Of a DNA stretch of 64,000 bases, positions 1-9,291 are shown piece by piece. The stretch lies in NCBI RefSeq assembly GCF_004337365.2, contig NZ_CP044016.1, positions 496,001 to 560,000 of the forward strand, given 5' to 3'. The notes under the pieces are model-generated. The model was not told the DNA's origin. It did not search any database and was given only the letters and a program-made list of their open reading frames with translations. Made by a program: the position numbers and the translations under genes. The DNA comes from Rhizosphaericola mali (GTDB lineage: Bacteria > Bacteroidota > Bacteroidia > Chitinophagales > Chitinophagaceae). Every line of letters begins with the position of its first letter. The stretch's first letter is position 1.

Positions 1-936
1 GGACCGAAAGGAAAACCAACAATGGTTTCGGATATTGCGATGTTCAAAGATCCAAATAGGAGCGTTAGATTTAGATGTTTTGATCGTCCTGGTGGCTTGG
101 CTTATGTGTATGTCAATCCTTATTCAGGTAAAATTTTAAAAAAAGATCATACCGCCAATTTCTTTTATATCGTAGCACACTTGCATGCAGCGTTTATGAT
201 ACATGGTGCAGGATCATGGATTGTTGATATTGCAACGATCATTTTTCTAATAGAATTAATCAGTGGAATCATTCTTTGGTGGCCCAAAAAATGGAACAAA
301 CACACACGTGACGCTAGTTTTAAAATCAAATGGAAAGCAAAATTCAAAAGAGTCAATTATGATTTGCATAATGTTCTCGGATTTTATGCTTCTGTTTTGG
401 GATTGACTTTGACGATTACGGGTTTGATTATTGCTTTTCAACCAGTTTCAAAAGCTACAGTCAAATTATTCGGGGGAAATGCAGACAAACCTATTCAAAA
501 AATCTTACCGAAGGCTGACAAGGATTCATTAAGAAAAGCACAACCAATTAATGTTGTATTTGCCAATGAATTTGCCCAACATCCTGAGAAAAAGGCCATT
601 CAAATGTATACTTTCAAATTGAAAGATGCAGGTACCTATTACATGACCGTTGCGAAAAGGATTGGACTTAAAAGCGCAGAATCTCCTATTATTAGTGTCG
701 TGGATAAATACACGGGAACATCGGTGGCAATAAATAATAAAGTGCTTAAAGGACAATACATTGATAATAATGTTTGGCAATTGCATATGGGTACTTGGAT
801 GGGACAATTGGGAAAATTGTGTACTTTTTTGTGTGGATTGATTTGTACAAGTTTGCCTATTACTGGATTACTTGTTTGGATAGGAAAAAAGAAAAAGAAG
901 CCAAGTGGAAAGCAAATAAATTTAGCAAATAACTAA
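1..936 (+). CDS. PepSY-associated membrane protein, 5' end cut by window
   Basis: This reading frame is open back to base 1, so the N-terminus lies outside the window; the first in-frame ATG at 22 is probably internal. The 304 residues after that ATG contain membrane segments near residues 45-85 (ending in a Trp-Trp pair before a basic stretch), 116-140 and 265-288. The layout, with HLHAAF and WQLHMG His-containing motifs beside membrane helices, is that of the PepSY-associated TM family (PepSY_TM, PiuB-like), inner membrane proteins usually of about 370-500 residues. Such proteins often sit beside siderophore receptors and are thought to help in iron uptake or reduction (family knowledge, not shown here). 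The radical SAM gene follows after 30 bp on the same strand. Confidence 0.75.
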   Translation, partial: GPKGKPTMVSDIAMFKDPNRSVRFRCFDRPGGLAYVYVNPYSGKILKKDHTANFFYIVAHLHAAFMIHGAGSWIVDIATIIFLIELISGIILWWPKKWNKHTRDASFKIKWKAKFKRVNYDLHNVLGFYASVLGLTLTITGLIIAFQPVSKATVKLFGGNADKPIQKILPKADKDSLRKAQPINVVFANEFAQHPEKKAIQMYTFKLKDAGTYYMTVAKRIGLKSAESPIISVVDKYTGTSVAINNKVLKGQYIDNNVWQLHMGTWMGQLGKLCTFLCGLICTSLPITGLLVWIGKKKKKPSGKQINLANN

Positions 937-966
937 AAATATTAGTAATTTTAACCGCAAAAGAAG

Positions 967-2028
967 GTGGTTAACTTGGATAATTTTATCAAAGGAAGAG
1001 GGGCGCAATTCAATACAGCAAACAAATTTATACGGCAATCGACTGATTTTGAGAGTGTTGATGGCATTGATATTTGGGAAGATATAAATCCTAAAACGGA
1101 ATTGATTGCTGTTCAATCCAATTCATTGGTTAATAAAGTTACGAGTCCAGATGTTGGTATGTATTACAGTGCCAATCCTTATCAAGGTTGCGAGCATGGT
1201 TGCATTTATTGTTATGCACGCAACAGTTTTGAATATTGGGGATATAGTGCTGGATTGGATTTCGAAACCAAAATTTTGTACAAAGAGAATGCACCAGATT
1301 TGCTACGCAAATTTCTGATGAATAAGAATTGGGATCCAGTTCCAATTTCTTTCAGTGGAAATACGGATTGCTATCAGCCAGTTGAACGCAAACTAGAAAT
1401 TACCCGAAAAATGATTGAAGTCTGCGCTGAATTCAATCAACCTATTGGGATAATTACTAAAAATGCAGGAGTATTAAGAGATATCGATTTGCTTTCAGAA
1501 ATGGCAAAAAAGAGATTAGTTCGCGTAATTCTTTCAATAACTTCTTTAGATGAAAATCTGCGTGGAAAAATGGAACCGCGTACTTCAACGGGTTTGCAAA
1601 GATTGAAAGCACTGGAGAAGTTGGCCAACGCTGGCATTTCAGTAGGAGTGATGGTGGCGCCGATAATTCCGGGTTTGAATGATAATGAAATGCATAATAT
1701 ACTTAAATCTGTTGCAGATGCCGGAGCGACAACTGCAGGATATACATTTGTTCGGTTAAATGGTGTAATACATGATTTATTTAAAGATTGGCTATTCAAA
1801 GTTTTTCCGGAAAGAGCAGATAAAGTTTGGCATTTAATTGAAAGTGGACATGGCGGACAAGTCAATGATTCTCGTTTTGGTACGAGAATGAAAGGAGAGG
1901 GACCGATTGCTGAAATGGTCAAGCAACAATTTAAAAAATACACTGCTTCATTTGGATTGAATCAAGAAATCTATTCGCTAGATTGTACCTTGTTTCAACG
2001 TCCTGGTGAGCAATTATCTTTATTCTGA
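967..2028 (+). CDS. PA0069-family radical SAM protein (SPL-like)
   Basis: A 353-residue protein with a CxxxCxxC iron-sulfur motif at Cys75, Cys79 and Cys82 (CEHGCIYCYAR), typical of radical SAM enzymes. The early KGRGAQFN segment and the general layout match the PA0069 / spore-photoproduct-lyase-related radical SAM family, whose substrate is not established. It should bind a 4Fe-4S cluster and SAM in the cytoplasm. The start is GTG at 967: an in-frame TAA lies at 952 and no ATG occurs before the conserved N-terminus, leaving only GTG 967 or TTG 976. It follows the PepSY gene by 30 bp and may be cotranscribed. No hairpin is visible between its end and the converging regulator at 2100. Confidence 0.85.
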   Translation: MVNLDNFIKGRGAQFNTANKFIRQSTDFESVDGIDIWEDINPKTELIAVQSNSLVNKVTSPDVGMYYSANPYQGCEHGCIYCYARNSFEYWGYSAGLDFETKILYKENAPDLLRKFLMNKNWDPVPISFSGNTDCYQPVERKLEITRKMIEVCAEFNQPIGIITKNAGVLRDIDLLSEMAKKRLVRVILSITSLDENLRGKMEPRTSTGLQRLKALEKLANAGISVGVMVAPIIPGLNDNEMHNILKSVADAGATTAGYTFVRLNGVIHDLFKDWLFKVFPERADKVWHLIESGHGGQVNDSRFGTRMKGEGPIAEMVKQQFKKYTASFGLNQEIYSLDCTLFQRPGEQLSLF

Positions 2029-2099
2029 GTAATTAAAATTGACATTAAGATGGTTTGCTTAATTCATTTATAGAAATTATAATGAGTTAATAAATTGTC

Positions 2100-2432
2100 T
2101 TAGATTGTAAATTGCTCACCCCATTTTTTTAATGCCATGATAACGGGTACGAAATCCTCTCCAATTTTAGTGAGTGAATATTCCACCATTGGAGGAACTA
2201 CTGGATAGACTTTCCTGTTAACGAGACCATCTGTTTCTAATTCTCTTAAGTGTTGTATAAGCATTTTTTCAGAAACGCTTCCGATTCTAAGTTTCAACTC
2301 GCTAAATCTCAATTTATCAACGGATGATAATTGATTTATGATCTGTAGTTTCCATTTTCCTAAAATCACATTACTTGCTAATCCTACAGGGCAATCAAAT
2401 TGTTTTGATCCAATCTCGTAAGTTTTTTTCAT
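2100..2432 (-). CDS. HxlR-family transcriptional regulator
   Basis: A 110-residue winged-helix protein of the HxlR family, shown by the FDCPVG start, the LGKWKLQIINQL segment, the LRELETDGLVNR recognition region and the TKIGEDFVPVI end. Cys14 sits where the redox-sensing Cys of YodB/HypR/CatR-type HxlR proteins lies, so an oxidant- or electrophile-sensing role is possible (inference from the family). It is transcribed divergently from the alpha/beta hydrolase at 2549-3487, and the 116-bp gap carries three ACTT/AAGT palindromes (see 2460-2509). It therefore probably regulates itself and that hydrolase. Confidence 0.88.
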   Translation of the reverse strand: MKKTYEIGSKQFDCPVGLASNVILGKWKLQIINQLSSVDKLRFSELKLRIGSVSEKMLIQHLRELETDGLVNRKVYPVVPPMVEYSLTKIGEDFVPVIMALKKWGEQFTI

Positions 2433-2459
2433 TTATAACTATTTGAATTTCAATATTTA

Positions 2460-2509
2460 TTACTCGAAGTAAATAAACTTACTTAAAGGTAAGTACTTGC
2501 ATAAAAGTA
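2460..2509. promoter_or_regulatory. Cluster of palindromes, probable HxlR operators
   Basis: Three inverted repeats lie in the divergent gap: TTACT-3-AGTAA at 2460-2472, ACTTAC-6-GTAAGT at 2477-2494 and TACTT-6-AAGTA at 2494-2509. HxlR/YodB-type regulators bind dyads of this general TACT...AGTA kind (family knowledge). The same ACTT...AAGT half-sites recur beside the second HxlR gene (59781-59831). Binding is inferred. Confidence 0.5.
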
Positions 2510-2569
2510 ATTGGTATTCTATTTTCGTGCAAATAAAATTTTAAAAACATGATTTTTTGCACATCAAAA

Positions 2570-3487
2570 ATGATCAAACGACTCTTGTTGAGTCTTCTAA
2601 TTTTGGGAAATAGTTTATTGTATGCACAAGGAAATGTGAACTGGAATTATAAGGATAAATACCAAACTGTTGAAGGCGTAAATATTCATTATATAAAAAC
2701 AGGCACAGGTACGCCTGTCCTACTTTTACATGGCTTTCCTGAGAACATTTATACTTGGCGTTATATAGTTCCTGAACTTTCAAAGAAGCACACCATTATC
2801 GCTATCGACTTACCTGGAATTGGAAAATCTGCGCCTCCAAAAACGGGGTATGATCAAACATCTATAGCTCATCTATTACATTCTTTTATGGAAGAGTTAG
2901 GATATAAGAAAACCGCGATTGTTGCCCACGACTTAGGTGTGGAAATCGCCTATGGTTATGCTTCTGAATATCCTAAAGATGTAACTCAAGTTGCCTGCTT
3001 AGATGTACCAATTGCAACGGAGCAAATGGAAACACTCCCTGTTTTATCTAAAGAAAATCGCGTTTTTTGGTGGTTTGCATTTCACAATGTCGATAATCTT
3101 CCAGAAGAACTTGTTAAGGGAAGAGAGCGCATTTATATTAAATGGTTTTACGATCATGGCGCGTATAATAAAAAAGCATTTAATGACAATACGGTTACTG
3201 TTTATGCCAAATCCTATGCATCACCAGGAGTTTTTCATAACTCTTTGGGCTATTATCGAGCAATGATAAAAAATATTGAAATCAATAAAGAGATCATAAA
3301 AAGAAAATTGGAAATGCCAGTATTAGCGTTAGGTGGAGAAAAAAGTTTTGGAATGAAGACGCTGTACTCATTTCAACCTTTATGTACAAATGTATCAGGA
3401 GGAGAAATTAAAGATTGTGGACATTTTATACAAGAGGAACAGCCTTCAAAACTTTTAGAATATTTAATTCCATTTTTAGGTAAATAA
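2570..3487 (+). CDS. Secreted alpha/beta hydrolase, epoxide hydrolase/dehalogenase-like
   Basis: An alpha/beta-hydrolase fold protein of about 305 residues. HGFPE is the HGxP oxyanion motif. The nucleophile elbow reads AHDLGV, giving an Asp nucleophile as in epoxide hydrolases and haloalkane dehalogenases rather than the Ser of lipases, and the catalytic His is in CGHFIQEEQP near the C-terminus. The frame also has an ATG at 2549, but starting at 2570 gives a clean signal peptide (MIKRLLLSLLILGNSLLYAQ), so I prefer 2570. The protein is probably periplasmic. It is divergent from an HxlR regulator and likely controlled by it. The real substrate cannot be told from the sequence. Confidence 0.8.
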   Translation: MIKRLLLSLLILGNSLLYAQGNVNWNYKDKYQTVEGVNIHYIKTGTGTPVLLLHGFPENIYTWRYIVPELSKKHTIIAIDLPGIGKSAPPKTGYDQTSIAHLLHSFMEELGYKKTAIVAHDLGVEIAYGYASEYPKDVTQVACLDVPIATEQMETLPVLSKENRVFWWFAFHNVDNLPEELVKGRERIYIKWFYDHGAYNKKAFNDNTVTVYAKSYASPGVFHNSLGYYRAMIKNIEINKEIIKRKLEMPVLALGGEKSFGMKTLYSFQPLCTNVSGGEIKDCGHFIQEEQPSKLLEYLIPFLGK

Positions 3488-3509
3488 TTATTTAAATGAC
3501 TTTAAAAAA

Positions 3510-3543
3510 CAAATCCAAATTCAACTTGATGAATTTGGATTTG
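3510..3543. terminator. Bidirectional hairpin terminator
   Basis: A 14-bp perfect stem (CAAATCCAAATTCA / TGAATTTGGATTTG) with a 6-nt loop, preceded by an A-run and followed by a T-rich stretch. It lies between the converging hydrolase and isoaspartyl peptidase genes and probably serves both. Confidence 0.75.
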
Positions 3544-3570
3544 AATGTTTTTCTGTTAGTAGTTTGGATG

Positions 3571-4527
3571 TTAATCGCCGTAAATTGCAATGCGTTCAGA
3601 ACCATCACTGGATTTGAATCCACGATACATTCCCGCACTATTTAATGCCATGTTCGGTGTGCCTTCATGATCGACACCAATCATGCCACCTTCGCCTCCA
3701 ATGCCAACTAATTTTTCATTAATAACGACATTCATGGCTTCTTGGATAGTCAATCCTTTGTACTCCATTAAACAACTTACGTCATGGGCTGCAACGGCTT
3801 CTATGAATTTCTCACCATGTCCAGTACAACTAATTGCACAGGTATTATTATTAGCATAAGTGCCACAGCCGATGACTGGGCTGTCGCCAATTCTTCCATA
3901 TTTTTTATTGGTCATGCCTCCTGTAGATGTTGCAGCAGCCAGATTTCCATATTGATCACACGCTACGGCGCCTACTGTACCAAATTTTTTGTCACGCATC
4001 AATTCCTCGATGTGTGTATTGGTATGATCCAAAGAGTAGGTATCAGAATCTCTGATAGCTTTCCATTGATCGTATCTAAATTGAGAGAAAAAATATTCGT
4101 CAGGTTCTAATTTGACACCTTGTTTGATTGCAAAATCAGTTGCACCTTTTCCACTTAAAAATACGTGGTTGCTATTTCGCATGATTTCCGTTGCCAATTC
4201 GATGGGGTTTCTTACATTTCTCAATCCTGCAACAGCACCAGCATTCAAGGAATCACCATCCATAATTGCAGCATCCATTTCCTGCGTACCTCTTTTGGTA
4301 AATACGGAACCACGACCAGCGTTGAATAGAATATTGTCTTCCATAACGACAATCGCTGCTTTTACCGCGTTTACTGCATTGCCTCCTGCCGATAATACGC
4401 CATATCCGGCTTCTAATGCATCACGAAGCGCCGCTTCGTATGCTTTTTCTAATTCTGGAGTCATGTCCTCTTTTAAAATAGTACCTGCTCCTCCGTGAAT
4501 TACAATTGTAAATCTTTTTTCTGCCAT
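3571..4527 (-). CDS. iaaA: Isoaspartyl peptidase / type III L-asparaginase
   Basis: An Ntn-hydrolase of 318 residues that should cleave beta-aspartyl (isoaspartyl) dipeptides and perhaps asparagine. HGGAG near residue 11 and the GTVGAVA segment are family hallmarks. Thr184 would become the N-terminal nucleophile after self-cleavage of the precursor, and the later STGGMTNK and GCGTYAN motifs line the active site. The length matches the unprocessed family precursor. There is no signal peptide, so it is probably cytoplasmic, unlike some lysosomal or periplasmic relatives. It is a single-gene unit: a terminator hairpin precedes it at 4621-4659 and another follows at 3510-3543. Confidence 0.9.
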   Translation of the reverse strand: MAEKRFTIVIHGGAGTILKEDMTPELEKAYEAALRDALEAGYGVLSAGGNAVNAVKAAIVVMEDNILFNAGRGSVFTKRGTQEMDAAIMDGDSLNAGAVAGLRNVRNPIELATEIMRNSNHVFLSGKGATDFAIKQGVKLEPDEYFFSQFRYDQWKAIRDSDTYSLDHTNTHIEELMRDKKFGTVGAVACDQYGNLAAATSTGGMTNKKYGRIGDSPVIGCGTYANNNTCAISCTGHGEKFIEAVAAHDVSCLMEYKGLTIQEAMNVVINEKLVGIGGEGGMIGVDHEGTPNMALNSAGMYRGFKSSDGSERIAIYGD

Positions 4528-4620
4528 GTATCTAAAAAAACGAGTATAGTTGCTCGTAAAATTAGATAATATTTAAAATAGCTGTATTCTTTTGCAAAGA
4601 AATTAAAATATTTAAACAAA

Positions 4621-4659
4621 TTCCCCAAATCATTGTACATGGTTCAATGATTTGGGGAA
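4621..4659 (-). terminator. Terminator of the regulator-miaA-waaA-permease-heptose kinase operon
   Basis: A 15-bp perfect stem (TTCCCCAAATCATTG and its complement) with a 9-nt loop. On the minus strand it is followed by TTTGTTTAAATATTTT. It sits 27 bp downstream of the heptose kinase stop. Confidence 0.7.
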
Positions 4660-4685
4660 TGTCTTGTATGTTCAACAAGTATAAT

Positions 4686-5678
4686 TTAGTCTTTCAACAA
4701 AAGATTACATTCATTTAAAAGTTTTTCAGGGGAAATAACCGCCGTTCCAAGTTCTTCACAGACCAATCCACCTGCAATATTTGCCATGCTACAAGCCAAT
4801 TTCATGTCTTTGGATAAAGCAAATACGACAGAAGCGACTGCAATAACCGTATCACCTGCACCACTTACATCCGCTATATTTCTCAAAAAAGCAGGCTGTG
4901 TATATGCTTCTTCTTCATTTTGGAAAAAAATCCCTCTTTCGGATAAAGTGATTAGGGAGGTAGAATGATTTAATTTTTGCTTTAATTGTTGGTGTACATA
5001 TTTCAAATTATCCAAATCCGCAGAACGATCACTTAGATGCAACGCTTCTACCACTTCTTTAAGATTGGGTTTGAATATGTGTACATTTTTATAACAGAAG
5101 AAATTTTTGCTCTTGGGATCAACGGTAATGAACACATTATTTGCATTACAAATCGCAATAATAGAATCAATAACATGTGGCGTCAATACACCTTTGTTGT
5201 AGTCTTCTAATATCGCAATGGCAGGTTTTTCTTTTTCTACATATATTTTGAAACTATCAATCAGCATTTCTTCCATATGTGCAGAGATCGCTTCCGTAGT
5301 TTCATAATCGATACGCATCATTTGTTGACTACGTCCCATAATTCTTATTTTATTGGTCGTAGGTCTTTGCGTATCTTTTATAATATATTCGGTATGGATT
5401 TCTTTGTCTTTCAATAATTGCGTCAAGACAACCCCGTCTTCATCATCACCAATAACGGAAAAGATCGTTGTCGGAGCCAATAATGCTTCGGTATTCAATG
5501 CTACATTGCCTGCACCACCGATTCTAAATTCCTTTTTTTGAATAGAAGCGATGGGTACCGGTGCTTCGGGGGAAATTCTATCCACTTTTCCCCACCAATA
5601 AGTATCCAACATAACGTCACCAATTACGGCGATTTTTACTTTTGGAAATTCGTCAAAAAGACTATTGAAATTGCTCAT
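4686..5678 (-). CDS. D-glycero-beta-D-manno-heptose-7-phosphate kinase (RfaE1/HldE kinase domain)
   Basis: A PfkB/ribokinase-fold sugar kinase of about 330 residues that phosphorylates heptose 7-phosphate in ADP-heptose synthesis for LPS inner core. Seen: VIGDVMLDTYWWG at the N-terminus, RIGGAGNVALN (substrate/dimer region) and the catalytic GAGDTVIAVA motif near the end. Only the kinase half of HldE is present; the adenylyltransferase half must be encoded elsewhere. The open frame continues upstream to 5783 inside the preceding gene, but MSNFNSLFDEFPKV at 5678 fits the family start, and its ATG overlaps the permease stop as ATGA, showing translational coupling. It is the last gene of the operon. 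Confidence 0.88.
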   Translation of the reverse strand: MSNFNSLFDEFPKVKIAVIGDVMLDTYWWGKVDRISPEAPVPIASIQKKEFRIGGAGNVALNTEALLAPTTIFSVIGDDEDGVVLTQLLKDKEIHTEYIIKDTQRPTTNKIRIMGRSQQMMRIDYETTEAISAHMEEMLIDSFKIYVEKEKPAIAILEDYNKGVLTPHVIDSIIAICNANNVFITVDPKSKNFFCYKNVHIFKPNLKEVVEALHLSDRSADLDNLKYVHQQLKQKLNHSTSLITLSERGIFFQNEEEAYTQPAFLRNIADVSGAGDTVIAVASVVFALSKDMKLACSMANIAGGLVCEELGTAVISPEKLLNECNLLLKD

Positions 5679-7087
5679 TGTTTTTCTTTTCGGAGCGCAA
5701 GATAATAAATGGGAATGCCTATTGCAACAATTATTAGTCCCCATTTTACATAATTGGTTTTGAAAATGATCAACAAAATACAAAATGCCAATGCCATCAA
5801 TATATAAATGATCGGTAAAATCGGGTATCCAAAAGCTTTATAAGGGCGTTCCACATCTGGTCTTTTTTTACGTAAAATAAATACACCAAGAATAGTTAAA
5901 ATGTAAAAAATCACCACAACAAAACTGACCATATCTAAAAGATCGCCATATTTTCCACTCAAACAAAGTAAACTTGCCACTGCACATTGTATCCACAATC
6001 CAAACTCTGGTACAGAATATTTATTTAAATGACCTGTTTTTTTGAAAAATAAACCGTCTTTTGCCATCGTATAATACACACGAGCTCCCGCTAAAATCAA
6101 TCCATTATTACATCCAAACGTGGAGATCATAATCATAATGGCAATCACATACGTACCCCAATTGCCCAAAATGGCTTGTGTCGCAGAAACGGCAACACGG
6201 TCTTTGGGAGCTGTGGCAATTTCATTTAATGGCAATACGGAAACGTACATCACATTGGCTGCGATATAAACGATCGTCACCAACAACGTACCTAAAAATA
6301 AACTCAATCCTAAATTTCGTTTTGGATTTTTGATTTCACCTCCGATGAAAGTAACATTTTCCCACGCTACACTACTAAAAATGGAACCAACCATAGATGA
6401 TGCAATCGCCCCTAATGCTGCGAATGTTACATAATTTTCAACTCCACCACTTGGTAGTAATTTATGCATGTCAAAAGCATTTTCCCAATTGGCATGCCAT
6501 ACGCCAGATTTCATGGAAAATAAACCACAAATAATCAATCCGAATAAACTCACTAATTTGATAATTGTAAAGAATGTTTGGATGATTTTACCATTTTTTA
6601 CTCCTTTTGTATTGATATACGTAAGTAAAATAATGGTGACAATGGATAGGATTTGTGCGGGAGAAATATGCAAACTACCAATAGAAAACAGTACAATATC
6701 TTCGCTTACCTGTGGAAATAAATAGGCTGTAAATTTACTGAAAGCCACGCCCACTGCTGCTATCGTACCCGTCTGAATAACTGCAAAAAAACTCCAACCG
6801 TATAAAAAACCAACTAAAGGGTTATAAGCTTCTTTTAGGTAAACGTATTGTCCGCCGGCTTTGGGAAACATGGCACTTAACTCGCCATAAGTCACGGCTG
6901 CGGCAATAGTCATAAAGCCTGTGATCAACCAAACGAGCATTAACCAACCCGAACTGCCCACATTTCTGACAATATCCGCACTGACGATAAATATACCCGA
7001 ACCAATCATGCTACCTGCGACAAGCATCGTCGCATCCATCAAGCCCAAACTCGGTTTGAACTCGTTTGATGTATTCAAATTTTCCAT
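5675..7087 (-). CDS. APC-family amino acid permease
   Basis: A 470-residue polytopic inner membrane protein with about 12 membrane helices. The first, LMDATMLVAGSMIGSGIFIVS, carries the GSGIF substrate-binding motif of the amino acid-polyamine-organocation superfamily. The later VAWENVTFIGGEIKNPKRN loop also fits the LAT/YfnA-like branch. It should import or exchange amino acids; the specificity cannot be read. It lies between waaA (30-bp gap) and the heptose kinase (4-bp overlap), so it is cotranscribed with LPS genes, a combination without an obvious functional link. Confidence 0.85.
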   Translation of the reverse strand: MENLNTSNEFKPSLGLMDATMLVAGSMIGSGIFIVSADIVRNVGSSGWLMLVWLITGFMTIAAAVTYGELSAMFPKAGGQYVYLKEAYNPLVGFLYGWSFFAVIQTGTIAAVGVAFSKFTAYLFPQVSEDIVLFSIGSLHISPAQILSIVTIILLTYINTKGVKNGKIIQTFFTIIKLVSLFGLIICGLFSMKSGVWHANWENAFDMHKLLPSGGVENYVTFAALGAIASSMVGSIFSSVAWENVTFIGGEIKNPKRNLGLSLFLGTLLVTIVYIAANVMYVSVLPLNEIATAPKDRVAVSATQAILGNWGTYVIAIMIMISTFGCNNGLILAGARVYYTMAKDGLFFKKTGHLNKYSVPEFGLWIQCAVASLLCLSGKYGDLLDMVSFVVVIFYILTILGVFILRKKRPDVERPYKAFGYPILPIIYILMALAFCILLIIFKTNYVKWGLIIVAIGIPIYYLALRKEKQ

Positions 7088-7117
7088 TGCAACTGTTTGA
7101 GCAATGAAGATAATTGA

Positions 7118-8368
7118 TTATTGGATTTGTTGCAAAATTGGGGAAATATATTCCCATATAATCAGTGTCGCTCCTCGTTGAGTTGCTACGAATTGTGAGG
7201 CTTTTTCAGAATATTTCAATCGCTCATTATCTTCTGTAAACAAACTGGATAATTTAGTTTCCAATTCTTCTTTAGTTTGTGCGGAAAAACCTCCGCCAAA
7301 ATCCACTAATGCAGTTGCTTCAAAGGATTTTGGATGATTCGGGCCGTACAAAACAGGTTTGCCATAAACCGCCGCTTCCAATATATTATGAATGCCGTCA
7401 TGTCCCCATGCACCGCCGATATATGCAATATCTGCATATCGATATAAGCGATTTAATATACCGATATTGTCAATGATTAATACATTTTTATCCGAAGGAA
7501 TACTGTTTTTAATTTCTGAATATAAAATGGAATGTTGGTAATTTCTTTGGCATTCTTCAATGCGACTTCCTTTAATTTCGTGTGGAGCTAATATGTAAAA
7601 ATATTCGGAATGAGCATTGACAAAATCCGCTAATTGATCATCATCTTCTTTCCAAATACTTCCAGCAACGAGTATCTTTTTATTTTGAGGTAGATTTTCA
7701 AATTTGGCAACAGGCGTCCAATTTGCTGCAATTTCAGATACACGATCGTAACGTGTATCTCCACTTAAAATGTAATTATTTATTTGAATTCCATGCAAAA
7801 GATCAATCGTAGATTGATTTTGGACGAAAAAGAAGCTAATATTTTTTAAAATATTTCTGTAAAACCCACCATTTGATTTGAAATAAATCTGATCAGCACG
7901 TAGTAAGGTAGAAATGGAGAATGTTGGAATCTGGCGATTTTTCAATTCTTGGATATAGAAATGCCAAAATTCATATTTGACAAAAAATGCCATTTTGGGT
8001 TGCAGGATTTCCAAAAACTTATGCGCATTTTTGGCACCGTCCATCGGTAAATAAAAAATGTAATCTGCTTGCGTGTAATTTTTGCGAATTTCATAACCGG
8101 AAGGAGAGAAGAAAGTGACGCAAATTTTATACTTCGGAAATTTGACTTTGATTTTTTCAATAATAGGACGTCCTTGTTCGAACTCACCCAAAGAAGCACA
8201 ATGCATCCAAATAATCGGTGCTTGATTGTCGTTGACAGCGTTTTGTATTTTTTCAAATAGGTTTTTTCTACCTTCTATCCAAAGTTTGGCTTTAGGAGAA
8301 AACAAACTGGCAATTCGGATAATGACCGGATAAATTTGAGTAAATAATATATAGAAAAAACGCATCAT
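7118..8368 (-). CDS. waaA: 3-deoxy-D-manno-octulosonic acid (Kdo) transferase
   Basis: A 416-residue glycosyltransferase of the KdtA/WaaA family, which moves Kdo from CMP-Kdo to lipid IVA at the cytoplasmic face of the inner membrane. The N-terminus has a hydrophobic anchor. The HCASLGEFEQGRP segment contains the acceptor-site Glu, and the second Rossmann half shows VAGSIWKEDD, YIGGAWGHDGIHNILEAAVYGKPVLYGP-type donor-binding motifs. Two adjacent ATGs (8368 and 8365) are possible starts. It follows miaA by 6 bp. The CMP-Kdo synthetase kdsB is about 34 kb away in this window. Confidence 0.92.
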   Translation of the reverse strand: MMRFFYILFTQIYPVIIRIASLFSPKAKLWIEGRKNLFEKIQNAVNDNQAPIIWMHCASLGEFEQGRPIIEKIKVKFPKYKICVTFFSPSGYEIRKNYTQADYIFYLPMDGAKNAHKFLEILQPKMAFFVKYEFWHFYIQELKNRQIPTFSISTLLRADQIYFKSNGGFYRNILKNISFFFVQNQSTIDLLHGIQINNYILSGDTRYDRVSEIAANWTPVAKFENLPQNKKILVAGSIWKEDDDQLADFVNAHSEYFYILAPHEIKGSRIEECQRNYQHSILYSEIKNSIPSDKNVLIIDNIGILNRLYRYADIAYIGGAWGHDGIHNILEAAVYGKPVLYGPNHPKSFEATALVDFGGGFSAQTKEELETKLSSLFTEDNERLKYSEKASQFVATQRGATLIIWEYISPILQQIQ

Positions 8369-8374
8369 TGCGGC

Positions 8375-9280
8375 TTATCGATTTTCGACTTTATCAATAA
8401 TTGTATCCAAATCTGTTGCAGAAATCCATTCGATGGACGTATCTTTTTTGAACCACGTTATTTGCCTTTTGGCATAATGTCTTGTGTTAATTTTTATTTG
8501 CTCGATAGCTTGATCCAAACTTATATTTCCATCAAAATGATCAAATAATTCTTTATAACCAACTGTATTTAAGGCATTTAGATGTCTGTAGGGAAAAAGA
8601 TTTTTAGCTTCTTCGACCAAACCTTTTTCTAACATTTGATCTACCCGAAAATTAATACGATCATATAAAGACGGACGATCCCAGTCAATAGCAAATCTGA
8701 CAATGTTGAATGGTCGTTCGATTTTGGAATCTGTTTTAAAATTTTGGATGGATTCCCCCGTGAAATTGACAAATTCCAAAGCGCGCATCAATCTTTGCGG
8801 ATTATCTTTTTCCTTAGAATTATCCCAAAAAAGGGGATCTTTTTCTGCAACTTCAGTTTGTAACCAAGACAAGCCATTTACTTGAAATTGTTGCGTAATT
8901 TCCTCGCGAACTTCTATTGGAATATTCGGCATTTCATCAATTCCTTCGCATAAAGACTTGATATACAATCCCGTACCGCCAACCATGATAGCTATATCAT
9001 TTTTGGAAAAAATGTTGTTCAGTGTATTCAAACCATAATTCTCAAATGTACCTGCATTTACATCTTCTCGGATAAAATGCGAATCAATAAAATAATGTGG
9101 AATGCCCGCCATTTCCTCCAAAGATGGTTTGGCAACAGCAATCCCCAATTCCTTATAACATTGTCTTGAGTCCGCAGATAATATTTCCGTTTGCCAATGT
9201 TGCGCAAGCTGTACCGCCAAAGCAGTCTTACCAGAAGCTGTCGGTCCTGCAATTACAATTAATGTTTTACTTTTATGCAA
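8375..9280 (-). CDS. miaA: tRNA dimethylallyltransferase
   Basis: This enzyme prenylates A37 of tRNAs reading U-starting codons, using dimethylallyl diphosphate. The P-loop GPTASGKT is at residues 12-19, ADSRQCYKELGIAVAKPS and the VGGTGLYIKSLCEG motif follow, and the C-terminal KINTRHYAKRQITWFKKD segment is typical. The length of 301 residues is normal. The start is TTG at 9280: no in-frame ATG lies before the P-loop, and the upstream gene stops 11 bp before. It is in an operon with the NtrC-like regulator upstream and waaA downstream. Confidence 0.93.
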   Translation of the reverse strand: MHKSKTLIVIAGPTASGKTALAVQLAQHWQTEILSADSRQCYKELGIAVAKPSLEEMAGIPHYFIDSHFIREDVNAGTFENYGLNTLNNIFSKNDIAIMVGGTGLYIKSLCEGIDEMPNIPIEVREEITQQFQVNGLSWLQTEVAEKDPLFWDNSKEKDNPQRLMRALEFVNFTGESIQNFKTDSKIERPFNIVRFAIDWDRPSLYDRINFRVDQMLEKGLVEEAKNLFPYRHLNALNTVGYKELFDHFDGNISLDQAIEQIKINTRHYAKRQITWFKKDTSIEWISATDLDTIIDKVENR

Positions 9281-9291
9281 ATGCCTGATAT

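Noticed and set aside
1437-1943. 168-codon frame opposite the radical SAM gene
   Set aside because: It is a shadow of a well-supported gene and has no recognisable domain.
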